Shown here: positions 1 to 7,385 of the stretch, in pieces
Layout of the letters: every line of letters begins with the position of its first letter
Numbering within the stretch: the first letter of the stretch is position 1
Source of the DNA: Bacteroidales bacterium
Lineage (GTDB): Bacteria; Bacteroidota; Bacteroidia; Bacteroidales; UBA7960
Length of the DNA stretch: 7,502 nt
NCBI GenBank assembly: GCA_007131895.1
Contig: SLPR01000558.1
Span: forward strand, 1 to 7,502
Reading direction: 5' to 3'
Program-made: the position numbers and the translations under genes
The notes under the pieces: model-generated
What the model was told of the DNA's origin: nothing
What the model saw: only the letters and a program-made list of their open reading frames with translations
Database searches by the model: none

Positions 1-1
1 C

Positions 2-1243
2 CCGGTAGAGTATTATCCGCTGGCGGCACCTCTGAAAAGTGTAACAGAATTGAAAGCCGCCCTGATGGACATGGATGGCACCACAACCACCACCGAAGTG
101 TTGTGCATCTATGCCCTTGACCGGATGGTGCGCCGCATGAGCGGCTTGCTTTCGCCTGAACAGTGGGAAGGAGTCGATCATGAAAAAGATTTACCATACA
201 TCATCGGCAACAGTACCACCAAACATGTGGAGTACCTGTTGACTAAATACGAAGAACTGATCAAAGAGGAGGAGATTGCCAGGGAGTTTATCCGGGCCGC
301 CCGCTGGACAGTTGTCCATGGTATGGATGCCCAGCGTAAAGCCGAAGTGGTGCAGAACATCAAAAAGCTGAATCTCCATGAGATGCTGACAGCCATTGAG
401 GAGGGTATGATGGATGATGAGCTGATAGAACGATTTGAGGGTAAGGTTGCTGTTTCCGGTTTTCATACCATTGTAAACCTGGGGATTGATATTTATTACG
501 AAACCTACCACCGGATTCTTGCTTTGCTCAAAGAAGGAAAGTCTGCAGAAGTAAGAGTGCAGGTTTTTGGTCATGCGGATGCGGAAGAAAACCTGATTTC
601 TCCCATGCCCGGTATACCGGTGCTGATTCCATTGATGAAGGGTTGGCTGGGAGAAGAGGCCGGACTGATGGCCGAAACCCTCTTTGCCGACTATGAGAAA
701 AGTACCGGAAGAAATCTGGATGCAACCCGCAGACAGATGCTCACCAAAGAACTGGTGAGGTTAGGTTTGTATTTTGAAAAAACGCCTCTGAAGCTGGGGT
801 TGGTTACTTCTTCCATTTTCTATGAAGCCGATATTGTGATACAGGAGGTTTTGCAGGTGATGAAGCAGGTGGTGGAAAACAGTTTGCTGAGTGAAGAGAG
901 AAAGAACCGGATTCTTGATGCTTACCAGGATTATCAGAACATTTATGATGCTTTCGTAACCGCTTCCGACTCCAGCGAAATCAGGCTCAAGCCCCATCGC
1001 GACCTTTATAGCATCGCACTGCACAAAACCGGCTTAATGCCTTCAGACTTTGACAAAGTCATCGGTTTCGAAGACAGCCAGAGCGGCACCGTAGCCATCC
1101 GTGCTGCAGGCATCGGCTGCTGTATTGCAGTACCCTTTGCCCAGACCCTTTCGCACGACCTGAGCGCAGCTACTCATGTATTGCCCGGTGGTGTCCCCGA
1201 GGCAGTCCTGGATTATGGGCTGTTCCTGCAAAAGAAAAGCTGA
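2..1243 (+). CDS. HAD-superfamily hydrolase (phosphatase or phosphomutase-like), 5' end outside window
   Basis: The reading frame is open to the left edge. A TTG at 50 is the first start-like codon, but in-frame sequence continues upstream, so the true start probably lies outside. HAD motifs are visible in order: motif I DMDGT (nucleophile Asp codon 68-70, acid/base Asp 74-76), motif II as LVTSS near 800, motif III Lys in LKPH (989-991), and motif IV GFEDSQSG with the Glu-Asp pair at 1070-1075. The order and the GFEDSxxG motif match the beta-phosphoglucomutase/phosphatase branch, which uses an Asp-phosphate intermediate and Mg2+. About 240 residues separate motifs I and II, far more than the small cap of beta-phosphoglucomutase, and a second helical insertion lies between motifs II and III. 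No signal peptide can be assessed. It sits 57 nt before the GH38-like gene on the same strand, so a role on a sugar phosphate is plausible but inferred. The substrate cannot be read from sequence. Confidence 0.85.
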   Translation, partial: PVEYYPLAAPLKSVTELKAALMDMDGTTTTTEVLCIYALDRMVRRMSGLLSPEQWEGVDHEKDLPYIIGNSTTKHVEYLLTKYEELIKEEEIAREFIRAARWTVVHGMDAQRKAEVVQNIKKLNLHEMLTAIEEGMMDDELIERFEGKVAVSGFHTIVNLGIDIYYETYHRILALLKEGKSAEVRVQVFGHADAEENLISPMPGIPVLIPLMKGWLGEEAGLMAETLFADYEKSTGRNLDATRRQMLTKELVRLGLYFEKTPLKLGLVTSSIFYEADIVIQEVLQVMKQVVENSLLSEERKNRILDAYQDYQNIYDAFVTASDSSEIRLKPHRDLYSIALHKTGLMPSDFDKVIGFEDSQSGTVAIRAAGIGCCIAVPFAQTLSHDLSAATHVLPGGVPEAVLDYGLFLQKKS

Positions 1244-1270
1244 AACCCATATCCGGTAATCTGAAACTTA

Positions 1271-1294
1271 ACAATCCAACAATCCAACAATCCA
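1271..1294 (+). repeat. Three perfect tandem copies of ACAATCCA in the leader of the GH38-like gene
   Basis: The 8-bp unit ACAATCCA occurs three times without a mismatch at 1271-1278, 1279-1286 and 1287-1294. It is followed by ATATAT and the ATG at 1301. The tract lies where a Shine-Dalgarno sequence would normally be, and it contains no G. It may act as an unstructured leader or as a slippage-prone microsatellite; either role is inference. Confidence 0.85.
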
Positions 1295-1300
1295 ATATAT

Positions 1301-4057
1301 ATGAGCAATCCGAAAGACGTTTTCCACATAATTTCCAATACCCACTGGGACCGCGAATGGCGTTTCCCGGTGCAGCGCAACCGCCAGATGCTGGTGGATA
1401 TGATTGATGCGGTTTTGAACATCCTGGAAACTGAACCCGATTACCGGGCATTTCATCTTGACAGCCAGAGCATCGTGCTGAAAGATTACCTGGAGATAAA
1501 ACCTCAGAATAAAGAACGCATCATTAAGCTTACCAAAGAAAACCGTCTGTTGCATGGTCCGTGGTATATTCTGCCCGAAGAGTTCCAGGTAGGAGGCGAA
1601 AACCATGTCCGCAACCTCTTGTTGGGCCACAAGGTGAGTCACCAGCACGGTGGGGTTTCCAAAATCGGGTACTCACCTTTTTCCTGGGGGCAGATCTCTC
1701 AGCTGCCGCAGATATACCATGAGTTTAATATCGACCTTATCATGTTTTACCGGGGTGTGAATTCCATCGACAGCCCCAAAGCAGAGTTTTTGTGGGAAGG
1801 TGCCGATGGTACACAAATGATATCTTCGCGTTTCAGCACCATGCCACGCTATAATTTCTATTTTTATATCTATCGCCCTGCGGTGCACAACGAAGGCTTC
1901 TTCGATGTGGAGTACGACTGGAAAAAAGGGACCACCCCTTTCCATTTCGCCGACCGTATGCAGCAGGATGAGGACTATTTTATCATTTCACCTCATACTG
2001 CCTACTACCCTGAAACCATTGAGTCTCAGGTAAACAAAATCATTGAAGACCAGGCGCATGACTTCACTACACCCCACAAAATATGGATGGAAGGGCATGA
2101 CTCCTCCGGGCCCAACCGGCAAACAGTAGATATCATCCGCGACATAAAGGAAAAAATGCCTCATCTAAACGTGCAGCATTCCACCCTGGAAGAGTATGCA
2201 AAGGCCCTTGCCGAAACAGCAGACAAGGAAAGCCTGAAAAAGGTTACCGGTGAAAGACGCAGCGCCCAGAATAACAACCGTTGTGGCAATCTCTTCGGCT
2301 ATACCACCTCTGCCCGCATGTACCTCAAGCAGGCCAACTTCGATGCCGAGCGATGGATACAGTATTATGCCGAACCGTTTAACATCTTCTCAGGTATGCT
2401 GGGTCGGGATATCAACGACCAGTACACCCAGACCGCGTGGGAGTTGATAGTGCAGAATTCTGCCCACGATTCCATCGGGGGTTGTTCATTGGACAGGATT
2501 CACGAAGATATGATGATGCGCTACAAGCACGCTGTTGAAATTTCCAAAGGAGTATTTGAAAGGTCTTTGAAAGCGATGCTGCCAAAGCTCAATACCGGCG
2601 TCTTCAGTCATCCCGATACCAGTGATATTTTTGTTACAGTGGTCAACGCCACCAACTACCAGCGCAGCGATGTGGTGGAGGCATTTGTGGATATTCCCAA
2701 AGCCCTTGACAAAGGTGATTTTGAAGTGTATGATGCAGAGGGCAACCTGATGGAGAAGGCCATTTTGAAATCGGAGCCACATCAGCCGGTGGTGGAGCAA
2801 ATGATCAACCGCCCAATGTTTTTTGATATGGTGCGCTACCATGTGTGGCTGCAAACCGATGCAATACCTCAGTGGGGAATGAAGGTGCTCAAAGTGGTGC
2901 CTGTTGAAACCCAAAAAGAGAAAGTCGCAGAAAAGGATTATCTGCTGGAGAATGAATATCTGCAGGTTAAGATCAATGACGATGGCACCCTGGATGTATT
3001 GGACAAGCTTAGAAATACATCATACAACGACGTGGCTTACTTTGAAGATGAAGGCGACGCAGGCCATGCCTGGGTACTTACACCGGTAGAACCCCGCATC
3101 GGCACCAGGGGTCAAAAAGCTTCCGTTCGATGGACAGCCACCAGCGAGGTGTACAGCGAGGTGGTAATAACCCATCAGATGATGCTTCCCAAAGATTTGA
3201 AAGCCCGCCAGAACAATACCGGCGAGAACCTCGAAAACACGGTGGAGTTAAAGGTAGGTCTGGGAAAAACCCACAAACATCTCACGTTGGATGTGAAAGT
3301 AAACAACGTGAGTGAAAGCCACCGTTTGCGCCTGATGATCCCCACTGGTCTTAATGCAACCCATTCGCATGGAGAAGGGCAGTTTGACGTGGTTGAGCGT
3401 ACCCTTGATCGCCCTGATACCTCCGGTTGGATTGAGCAGCCCATGTACGATTTTCCCATGCATCATTTTGTGGATATTACTGACGGGCAAAAAGGGATAG
3501 CTGCCCTCGTGGACGGACTCAAAGAATATGAGGTGCTGGCTGATGACAATAAAACCCTTGCCATTACCTTGTTGCGTACTTTCGAATACAAAATCAATCC
3601 CGCAGCACCCCAGGATTATTCCCATGAAAAGGGTGCACAAATGCCGGGTGAATCATCTTACAGGCTGGCATTGTATCCCCATGCCGGCGACTGGCAGCAG
3701 GGAGAAGTTTACAGAGAGGCCTTCCTTTTCAATTATCCGCTGCGGTTGGTACAAACCGGCAAACTCAATGGTGAGCTGGGTGCAGAAACTTCTTTGATGA
3801 AGATTGAGCCGGAAGAGCTGGTGTTTGGTGCCATGAAACTGCCGGAATCTGAAAAAGAAAACACTTTTGTGCTAAGGCTCTTCAATCCAACCGGTGAAAC
3901 ACTGGAGGGAAAAGTGACCCTGATGAAACCCATCAAAGCGGTGGAGCAAATCACCCTGGAAGAATTGCCTGTACAAAAGCTGACGGCAGATAATAACCAT
4001 GCTTTCCAGGTGAAAGCAAAACCGGGAAAAATTATAAGTTACCTGGTGACGTATTAG
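1301..4057 (+). CDS. Glycoside hydrolase family 38 (alpha-mannosidase family) protein with altered nucleophile motif
   Basis: The 918-residue product has the full layout of bacterial GH38 alpha-mannosidases such as E. coli MngB (about 880 residues). The N-terminal catalytic domain (about 8-290) holds THWDREW with metal ligands H15 and D17, and GPWY near 86-89. GHD at 265-267 probably supplies the acid/base Asp. The helical middle domain (about 325-420) carries HDSIGGC with metal ligand H389. The C-terminal beta-sandwich starts near 548. GH38 enzymes are Zn-dependent retaining exo-alpha-mannosidases. The oddity is the nucleophile: where relatives read YLPDSFG, this protein reads YSPFSWG (124-130), so the Asp is replaced by F127 (TTT, 1679-1681). 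The reading frame is intact, so this is not simple decay. There is no signal peptide, so it is probably cytoplasmic. The ATG is chosen because it immediately precedes the family's first beta-strand. The gene ends in a double stop, TAG TAA. Family membership is firm; mannosidase activity is not. Confidence 0.93.
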   Translation: MSNPKDVFHIISNTHWDREWRFPVQRNRQMLVDMIDAVLNILETEPDYRAFHLDSQSIVLKDYLEIKPQNKERIIKLTKENRLLHGPWYILPEEFQVGGENHVRNLLLGHKVSHQHGGVSKIGYSPFSWGQISQLPQIYHEFNIDLIMFYRGVNSIDSPKAEFLWEGADGTQMISSRFSTMPRYNFYFYIYRPAVHNEGFFDVEYDWKKGTTPFHFADRMQQDEDYFIISPHTAYYPETIESQVNKIIEDQAHDFTTPHKIWMEGHDSSGPNRQTVDIIRDIKEKMPHLNVQHSTLEEYAKALAETADKESLKKVTGERRSAQNNNRCGNLFGYTTSARMYLKQANFDAERWIQYYAEPFNIFSGMLGRDINDQYTQTAWELIVQNSAHDSIGGCSLDRIHEDMMMRYKHAVEISKGVFERSLKAMLPKLNTGVFSHPDTSDIFVTVVNATNYQRSDVVEAFVDIPKALDKGDFEVYDAEGNLMEKAILKSEPHQPVVEQMINRPMFFDMVRYHVWLQTDAIPQWGMKVLKVVPVETQKEKVAEKDYLLENEYLQVKINDDGTLDVLDKLRNTSYNDVAYFEDEGDAGHAWVLTPVEPRIGTRGQKASVRWTATSEVYSEVVITHQMMLPKDLKARQNNTGENLENTVELKVGLGKTHKHLTLDVKVNNVSESHRLRLMIPTGLNATHSHGEGQFDVVERTLDRPDTSGWIEQPMYDFPMHHFVDITDGQKGIAALVDGLKEYEVLADDNKTLAITLLRTFEYKINPAAPQDYSHEKGAQMPGESSYRLALYPHAGDWQQGEVYREAFLFNYPLRLVQTGKLNGELGAETSLMKIEPEELVFGAMKLPESEKENTFVLRLFNPTGETLEGKVTLMKPIKAVEQITLEELPVQKLTADNNHAFQVKAKPGKIISYLVTY

Positions 4058-4075
4058 TAAGAGAAAGAAGAGTCT

Positions 4076-4100
4076 ATTCCGAAAACTCGTTTTCGGGAAT
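4076..4100. repeat. Hairpin-forming inverted repeat between the GH38-like and GH94 genes
   Basis: CCGAAAA (4079-4085) and TTTTCGG (4090-4096) form a perfect 7-bp stem with a four-base loop, CTCG. ATT and AAT flanks extend it to ten pairs if one G is bulged. It lies 19 nt after the GH38-like stop. No T-run follows on the + strand, so it is unlikely to be a complete intrinsic terminator. It could stabilise or process the transcript between the two genes, or be a dispersed palindromic repeat. The rest of the 4058-4184 spacer is an AT-rich leader in which I see no convincing promoter. Confidence 0.6.
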
Positions 4101-4184
4101 TGGCTGCGCCGGGCTTCGGTTCGTGGACAATTGACTTTTAAGAGTGAACACAAAGAACAATTTTAAAACTATAAAATTCTGACA

Positions 4185-6602
4185 ATGATTAAGAACGATT
4201 ACGGCTATTTTACAGAAGATTTCAGAGAATATGTAATTACCAACCCCGAGACACCCCGTCCGTGGTTCAATTACATGTGGAACGAAAACTATGCTGGTCT
4301 GGTATCGCATGGAGGTGGAGGGTTTTCTTTTCTTGAAACTCCACGCGACAACCGCATTTCGCGCATGCGCTACAACTGTCTGCCCTGGGATCGCCCCGGG
4401 CGCTATATCATGCTTCGCGACAAGGAAACGGGCGAATACTGGTCGCTCAGCTGGGCGCCCACCATGGACCGCAAATACGATTTCTATGAAGCACGCGTAG
4501 GGCAGGGATATACCACTATCACCACCGAATACAAAGGGATACGTGCTGTATTGACCTACTTTGTCCCCCGCGACAATAACTGCGAAATATGGAAAGTAAA
4601 ACTGATAAACCAGTCAGGGAAAAAACGCCAGATTCAGGTATATGCCTTCCAGGAGCTGATGATGGGCAACGCCCTAAACGATATCATCAACCAGCCCAAC
4701 GACAAGCATTTTACCGATATCCGGTTCAATTCTGAACAGGAAACCCTGGAAGCCACACGCCGATATTGGGTACTTCAGCAAAAATCCGCTTCTGTTGAGC
4801 AACCCAACTTCGACTGGAAATACAAGGTCTATTTCTCCATGAACCTCCCCATTACCGGGTACGACAGCAGCCTGGACAAGTTTATTGGCAAGTGGAGATC
4901 CGAAGCCAACCCCGTTGCGGTTGAAAACGGAAAAATGTTCAATACCGAAATTACTGCTGGTGACCCGGTAGTAGCCCTGCAATCAGAAATCGACCTGAGT
5001 GCTGAGGGTGTCAAAAGTTTTTCTGTATTCATGGGTATTGAACACAAGGAAGTGGAGAAGCCCTACATGAGTCTGAAAATGGATCGGTACCAGGACAACG
5101 ATTACATAGAAGAAAAGCTGGCTGAGGTGAAAGCATACTGGGATGATTACTTCTCGCATGTTAAGGTGAATACACCCAATGAGAGTTTCAACCTGATGCT
5201 CAACGTGTGGAATCCCTACCAATCGGCGGTTACATTTGATATGGCACGCAACTCAGGTTACTACCATGGCGGCTTGCTTTTCGGCACCGGTATGCGCGAC
5301 CAGTTTCAGGATATCCTGGGGATGGTAATGGTGCATCCCGACCGGGTACGCGAAAGGCTGCTCAATGCCCTGCAATACCAGTTCAATAACGGCTCCACCC
5401 TGCACAACTTTTTCAAACTCACCAACCATGGTGAGCGCACACACCACTCCGATACCCCGTTGTGGATTCCCTTCGGACTGGTGGAGTATCTCAATGAAAC
5501 CCACGATTTCACTATCCTTGATGAGGTGGTGAAGTTTTATGATGAAGGAGAAGCCACGGTTTACGACCACATGGTACGTGCCCTGGACTTTGCCATCAGC
5601 GAATGCTCCGAAAGAGGACTGCCCCTTATCCGCAAAGGCGACTGGAACGATACCCTCGACCATATCGGACCCAAAGGAAAAGGCGAAACCATCTGGGGAG
5701 CTTTCTTCCTGTGCTATGTGCTCGATAAAACTTTTGAGTTGCTCGACCATCGCAAAGACAGCCAGGTGAAAGACCGCTGGGAAAAAGCCTACAAGAAAAT
5801 TGCTGGTGTAGTAAACGAAATTGCCTGGGACGGTAAATGGTTTGTGCGTGCTTTTCGCGATAATGGCCAGGTAGTAGGCTCCGACAAAATGAAGCAGGGG
5901 AAATTGTTCCTCAATACCCAATCATGGTCGGTAATTTCCAAAGTGGCCTCAAAGAAACGTGCTGACAGTTCGCTCACAAGTTGTGTAAAGCACCTGGAAA
6001 ACAAAACCGGGATGCAGATTTGCTGGCCCGCCTACCGCGAGGTGGAGGACAATATTGGTCTGATTTCCCGCTGTGTGCCCGGCAAGAAAGAGAACGGAGC
6101 CGTATTCAATCATGCTTCCAGCTGGTTTGTGCTGGCGGGTATCATGAATGGCAATGTGGAAGACGCGTTCAGGATTTATGATAAGATGATGCCTGTAAAC
6201 TCTTCCCGTGCTGTGGGGCTGGACAACTACGAAACCGAACCCTACGTATATTCTGAATATGTAACCAGCAAGGAACACGAAACCGAAGGACAGGCGTCAC
6301 ACTCCTGGCTTACCGGCTCTTCCGTATGGATGTACCGCATCGGGCTGGACTGGATCCTGGGCCTTCAAACATCGCTCAAAGGGATCAGAATAGCCCCTTC
6401 TCTGCCCAAAGCATGGGATAAACTCACTGTCACCCGGAAATTCCAGGGCAAAACCCTCAACGTAGAAATTGATAATTCTGCAGGTGTGAACCAGGGTGTG
6501 AAGGAACTCACCATCAATGACACTAAGATCGATGCCGAATGGATTGACGTGATGAAGTTTGAGGAAGATGTGCTGGAGGTGAAGGTCGTTATGGGGAAGT
6601 AA
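4185..6602 (+). CDS. Glycoside hydrolase family 94 phosphorylase (cellobiose/chitobiose phosphorylase-like)
   Basis: The 805-residue product matches the usual length of GH94 disaccharide phosphorylases. Its N-terminus (YGYFTEDFREYVIT, then SHGGGGFSF and DRPGRYIMLRD) closely resembles N,N'-diacetylchitobiose phosphorylase of Vibrio. The N-terminal beta-sandwich spans about 1-285, followed by a helical linker and an (alpha/alpha)6 barrel from about 330, then a short C-terminal beta domain. Active-site landmarks are RDQFQD (371-376), GDWND (485-489, general acid D489), H643 in NHASSW, and TGS (710-712) for phosphate. Family members reversibly split beta-linked glucosides or N-acetylglucosaminides with phosphate, inverting to an alpha-sugar 1-phosphate. 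The usual SDDHLW motif reads SDTPLW here (422-427), so donor or acceptor may differ from characterised enzymes. There is no signal peptide; it is probably cytoplasmic. It follows the GH38-like gene by 127 nt on the same strand. Its exact sugar specificity cannot be assigned. Confidence 0.93.
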   Translation: MIKNDYGYFTEDFREYVITNPETPRPWFNYMWNENYAGLVSHGGGGFSFLETPRDNRISRMRYNCLPWDRPGRYIMLRDKETGEYWSLSWAPTMDRKYDFYEARVGQGYTTITTEYKGIRAVLTYFVPRDNNCEIWKVKLINQSGKKRQIQVYAFQELMMGNALNDIINQPNDKHFTDIRFNSEQETLEATRRYWVLQQKSASVEQPNFDWKYKVYFSMNLPITGYDSSLDKFIGKWRSEANPVAVENGKMFNTEITAGDPVVALQSEIDLSAEGVKSFSVFMGIEHKEVEKPYMSLKMDRYQDNDYIEEKLAEVKAYWDDYFSHVKVNTPNESFNLMLNVWNPYQSAVTFDMARNSGYYHGGLLFGTGMRDQFQDILGMVMVHPDRVRERLLNALQYQFNNGSTLHNFFKLTNHGERTHHSDTPLWIPFGLVEYLNETHDFTILDEVVKFYDEGEATVYDHMVRALDFAISECSERGLPLIRKGDWNDTLDHIGPKGKGETIWGAFFLCYVLDKTFELLDHRKDSQVKDRWEKAYKKIAGVVNEIAWDGKWFVRAFRDNGQVVGSDKMKQGKLFLNTQSWSVISKVASKKRADSSLTSCVKHLENKTGMQICWPAYREVEDNIGLISRCVPGKKENGAVFNHASSWFVLAGIMNGNVEDAFRIYDKMMPVNSSRAVGLDNYETEPYVYSEYVTSKEHETEGQASHSWLTGSSVWMYRIGLDWILGLQTSLKGIRIAPSLPKAWDKLTVTRKFQGKTLNVEIDNSAGVNQGVKELTINDTKIDAEWIDVMKFEEDVLEVKVVMGK

Positions 6603-6606
6603 GACA

Positions 6607-6654
6607 GGAGACCGAAGACGGGAGACGGAAGACTGGAGAGGATGGAGACGGAAG
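6607..6654 (+). repeat. GA-rich imperfect tandem repeat, about 14-bp unit
   Basis: The run begins just after the GH94 stop. Unit 1 is GGAGACCGAAGACG (6607-6620) and unit 2 is GGAGACGGAAGACT (6621-6634). A shortened unit GGAGAGGAT (6635-6643) and a partial GGAGACGGAAG (6644-6654) follow. The strand is almost purely purine apart from scattered C and T. It looks like a degenerate minisatellite rather than a gene or binding-site array. Its function is unknown. Confidence 0.7.
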
Positions 6655-6658
6655 CTCC

Positions 6659-6680
6659 GGTGGCTGAGCCTGTCGAAGCC
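6659..6680. repeat. REP-like short palindromic element
   Basis: The segment contains GGCTGAGCC (6662-6670), itself an inverted repeat, followed by TGTCGAAGCC. On the other strand it begins GGCTTCGACAGGCTCAGCC. From memory, the core TTCGACAGGCTCA recurs between genes in many bacterial genomes. That makes a dispersed extragenic repeat likely, but only one copy is visible here, so the repeat nature is not shown by this window. Confidence 0.4.
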
Positions 6681-6717
6681 CTGTCTCAACTCCATTCCTC
6701 AATACCGTATTCTTGTA

Positions 6718-6741
6718 GTTGCGGGGTCTGTGCCTCGCAAC
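6718..6741. repeat. Inverted repeat (hairpin) upstream of the SGNH gene
   Basis: GTTGCGGGG (6718-6726) and CCTCGCAAC (6733-6741) pair over nine bases with one G-U wobble and a six-base loop, TCTGTG. No T-run follows on the + strand. It lies 42 nt before the ATG at 6784. It could be a palindromic extragenic repeat, a transcript-processing hairpin or an operator-like site; the sequence does not decide between these. Confidence 0.55.
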
Positions 6742-6783
6742 AATAGTTTACTAAATCACTAACTCATTCATCCATCAGCTCTC

Positions 6784-7305
6784 ATGAAAGCACTGTTTAT
6801 TGGAGACTCCATCACTGAAGGTTTTGACCTGGAGAAATTTTTCCCGGGCAAAGGGTATGTAAATCATGGAATTTCCGGCTACAGCTCGGAAGAGTTGCTT
6901 GGCGCCATGCACAAAGGCTGGTTTACAAGCAATCCTGATAAGGTGTTTTTATGCATCGGCACCAATGATCTGGCTCGCGATTACGACGAAGCAGACACCC
7001 TGGACACCATCCGGCGGCTGCTGGTGAAAATCCGGGAATTCACTTCTGGTAGCAGCAGTATTTACCTCATATCTTTGTTCCCCACCCGGCACAACCCACC
7101 CCGGCCCAACCCCGTCATCAGGCAGTTAAACAGCAAATTGCATGAAATGGCAGTGCAGGAAAATACAGGATATCTTCATTTAAATCCCTTTTTTGCTGAC
7201 GAAAACGGGCAATTGAAGAGGGAGTTTACTGATGACGGCCTCCATCTCAATGAACAATCTTATGCGGTGTGGGCTGATTTGGTAAAACAGCTGGTAAACT
7301 TTTAG
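6784..7305 (+). CDS. SGNH/GDSL-family hydrolase (esterase or deacetylase-like)
   Basis: The 173-residue product has the four conserved blocks of SGNH hydrolases: block I FIGDSITEG with nucleophile S9, block II Gly in GISGYSS (G32), block III GTND (59-62) with the oxyanion-hole Asn N61, and block V DGLHLN with catalytic D151 and H154. These enzymes are serine esterases, often removing acetyl or acyl groups from sugars or lipids. The ATG places block I at residue 5, normal for cytoplasmic single-domain members, and there is no signal peptide. It follows the GH94 gene by 181 nt on the same strand, with several repeat elements between, so it may be the last gene of an operon or transcribed separately. 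Removing an ester from the imported glycan is a reasonable inference from context. The substrate is not readable from sequence. Confidence 0.92.
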   Translation: MKALFIGDSITEGFDLEKFFPGKGYVNHGISGYSSEELLGAMHKGWFTSNPDKVFLCIGTNDLARDYDEADTLDTIRRLLVKIREFTSGSSSIYLISLFPTRHNPPRPNPVIRQLNSKLHEMAVQENTGYLHLNPFFADENGQLKREFTDDGLHLNEQSYAVWADLVKQLVNF

Positions 7306-7344
7306 TCCGGGCCGGAACTACAGTCCGGACCGGACTTTGCTTTG
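7304..7344 (+). terminator. Probable intrinsic terminator of the + strand cluster
   Basis: AGTCCGGGCCGG (7304-7315) pairs with CCGGACCGGACT (7325-7336) over 12 positions with one mismatch and a nine-base loop. TTTGCTTTG follows. The stem overlaps the last two bases of the SGNH stop codon. The downstream half, AGTCCGG-A-CCGGACT (7322-7336), is itself a perfect 7-bp inverted repeat, and the upstream half (7304-7319) is a near copy, so alternative folds exist. The T-run is interrupted, so termination strength is uncertain. Confidence 0.6.
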
Positions 7345-7346
7345 TG

Positions 7347-7385
7347 CAAAACCGGTGAGGGTATGACTTCAGTTCATCCTCTCAC
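7347..7385 (-). terminator. Probable terminator of a convergent - strand gene
   Basis: GTGAGGGTATGA (7355-7366) pairs with TCATCCTCTCAC (7374-7385) with one mismatch and one G-U, around the loop CTTCAGT. Read on the - strand, the stem is followed by CGGTTTTG. It starts exactly at the putative - strand stop codon (7385-7387). It pairs in position with the + strand hairpin just upstream, as expected between convergent genes. Confidence 0.45.

Noticed and set aside
50..52. TTG as the start codon of the HAD gene
   Set aside because: The frame is open all the way to the left edge, and the upstream residues read like normal protein leading into the first strand. The true start is more likely outside the window.
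1271..1294. CRISPR-like repeat array
   Set aside because: The units are 8 bp and directly adjacent, with no spacers and no cas genes.
1268..1648. 126-codon - strand frame spanning the GH38-like gene start
   Set aside because: It covers the conserved HWDREW region on the opposite strand, and its own N-terminus has no family signature. Its tail is only the translation of the ACAATCCA repeat.
5253..5921. 222-codon open frame on the - strand inside the GH94 gene
   Set aside because: It lies wholly within a clear GH94 coding sequence, opposite its catalytic core, and shows no recognisable motif. It is a shadow frame.
6719..6751. Bacteroidete-type promoter (TTG at 6719-6721 and TAGTTTA at 6744-6750)
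   Set aside because: The match to the TAnnTTTG consensus is poor and the TTG lies inside the hairpin stem. I do not list it as a feature, although a promoter for the SGNH gene near here is possible.
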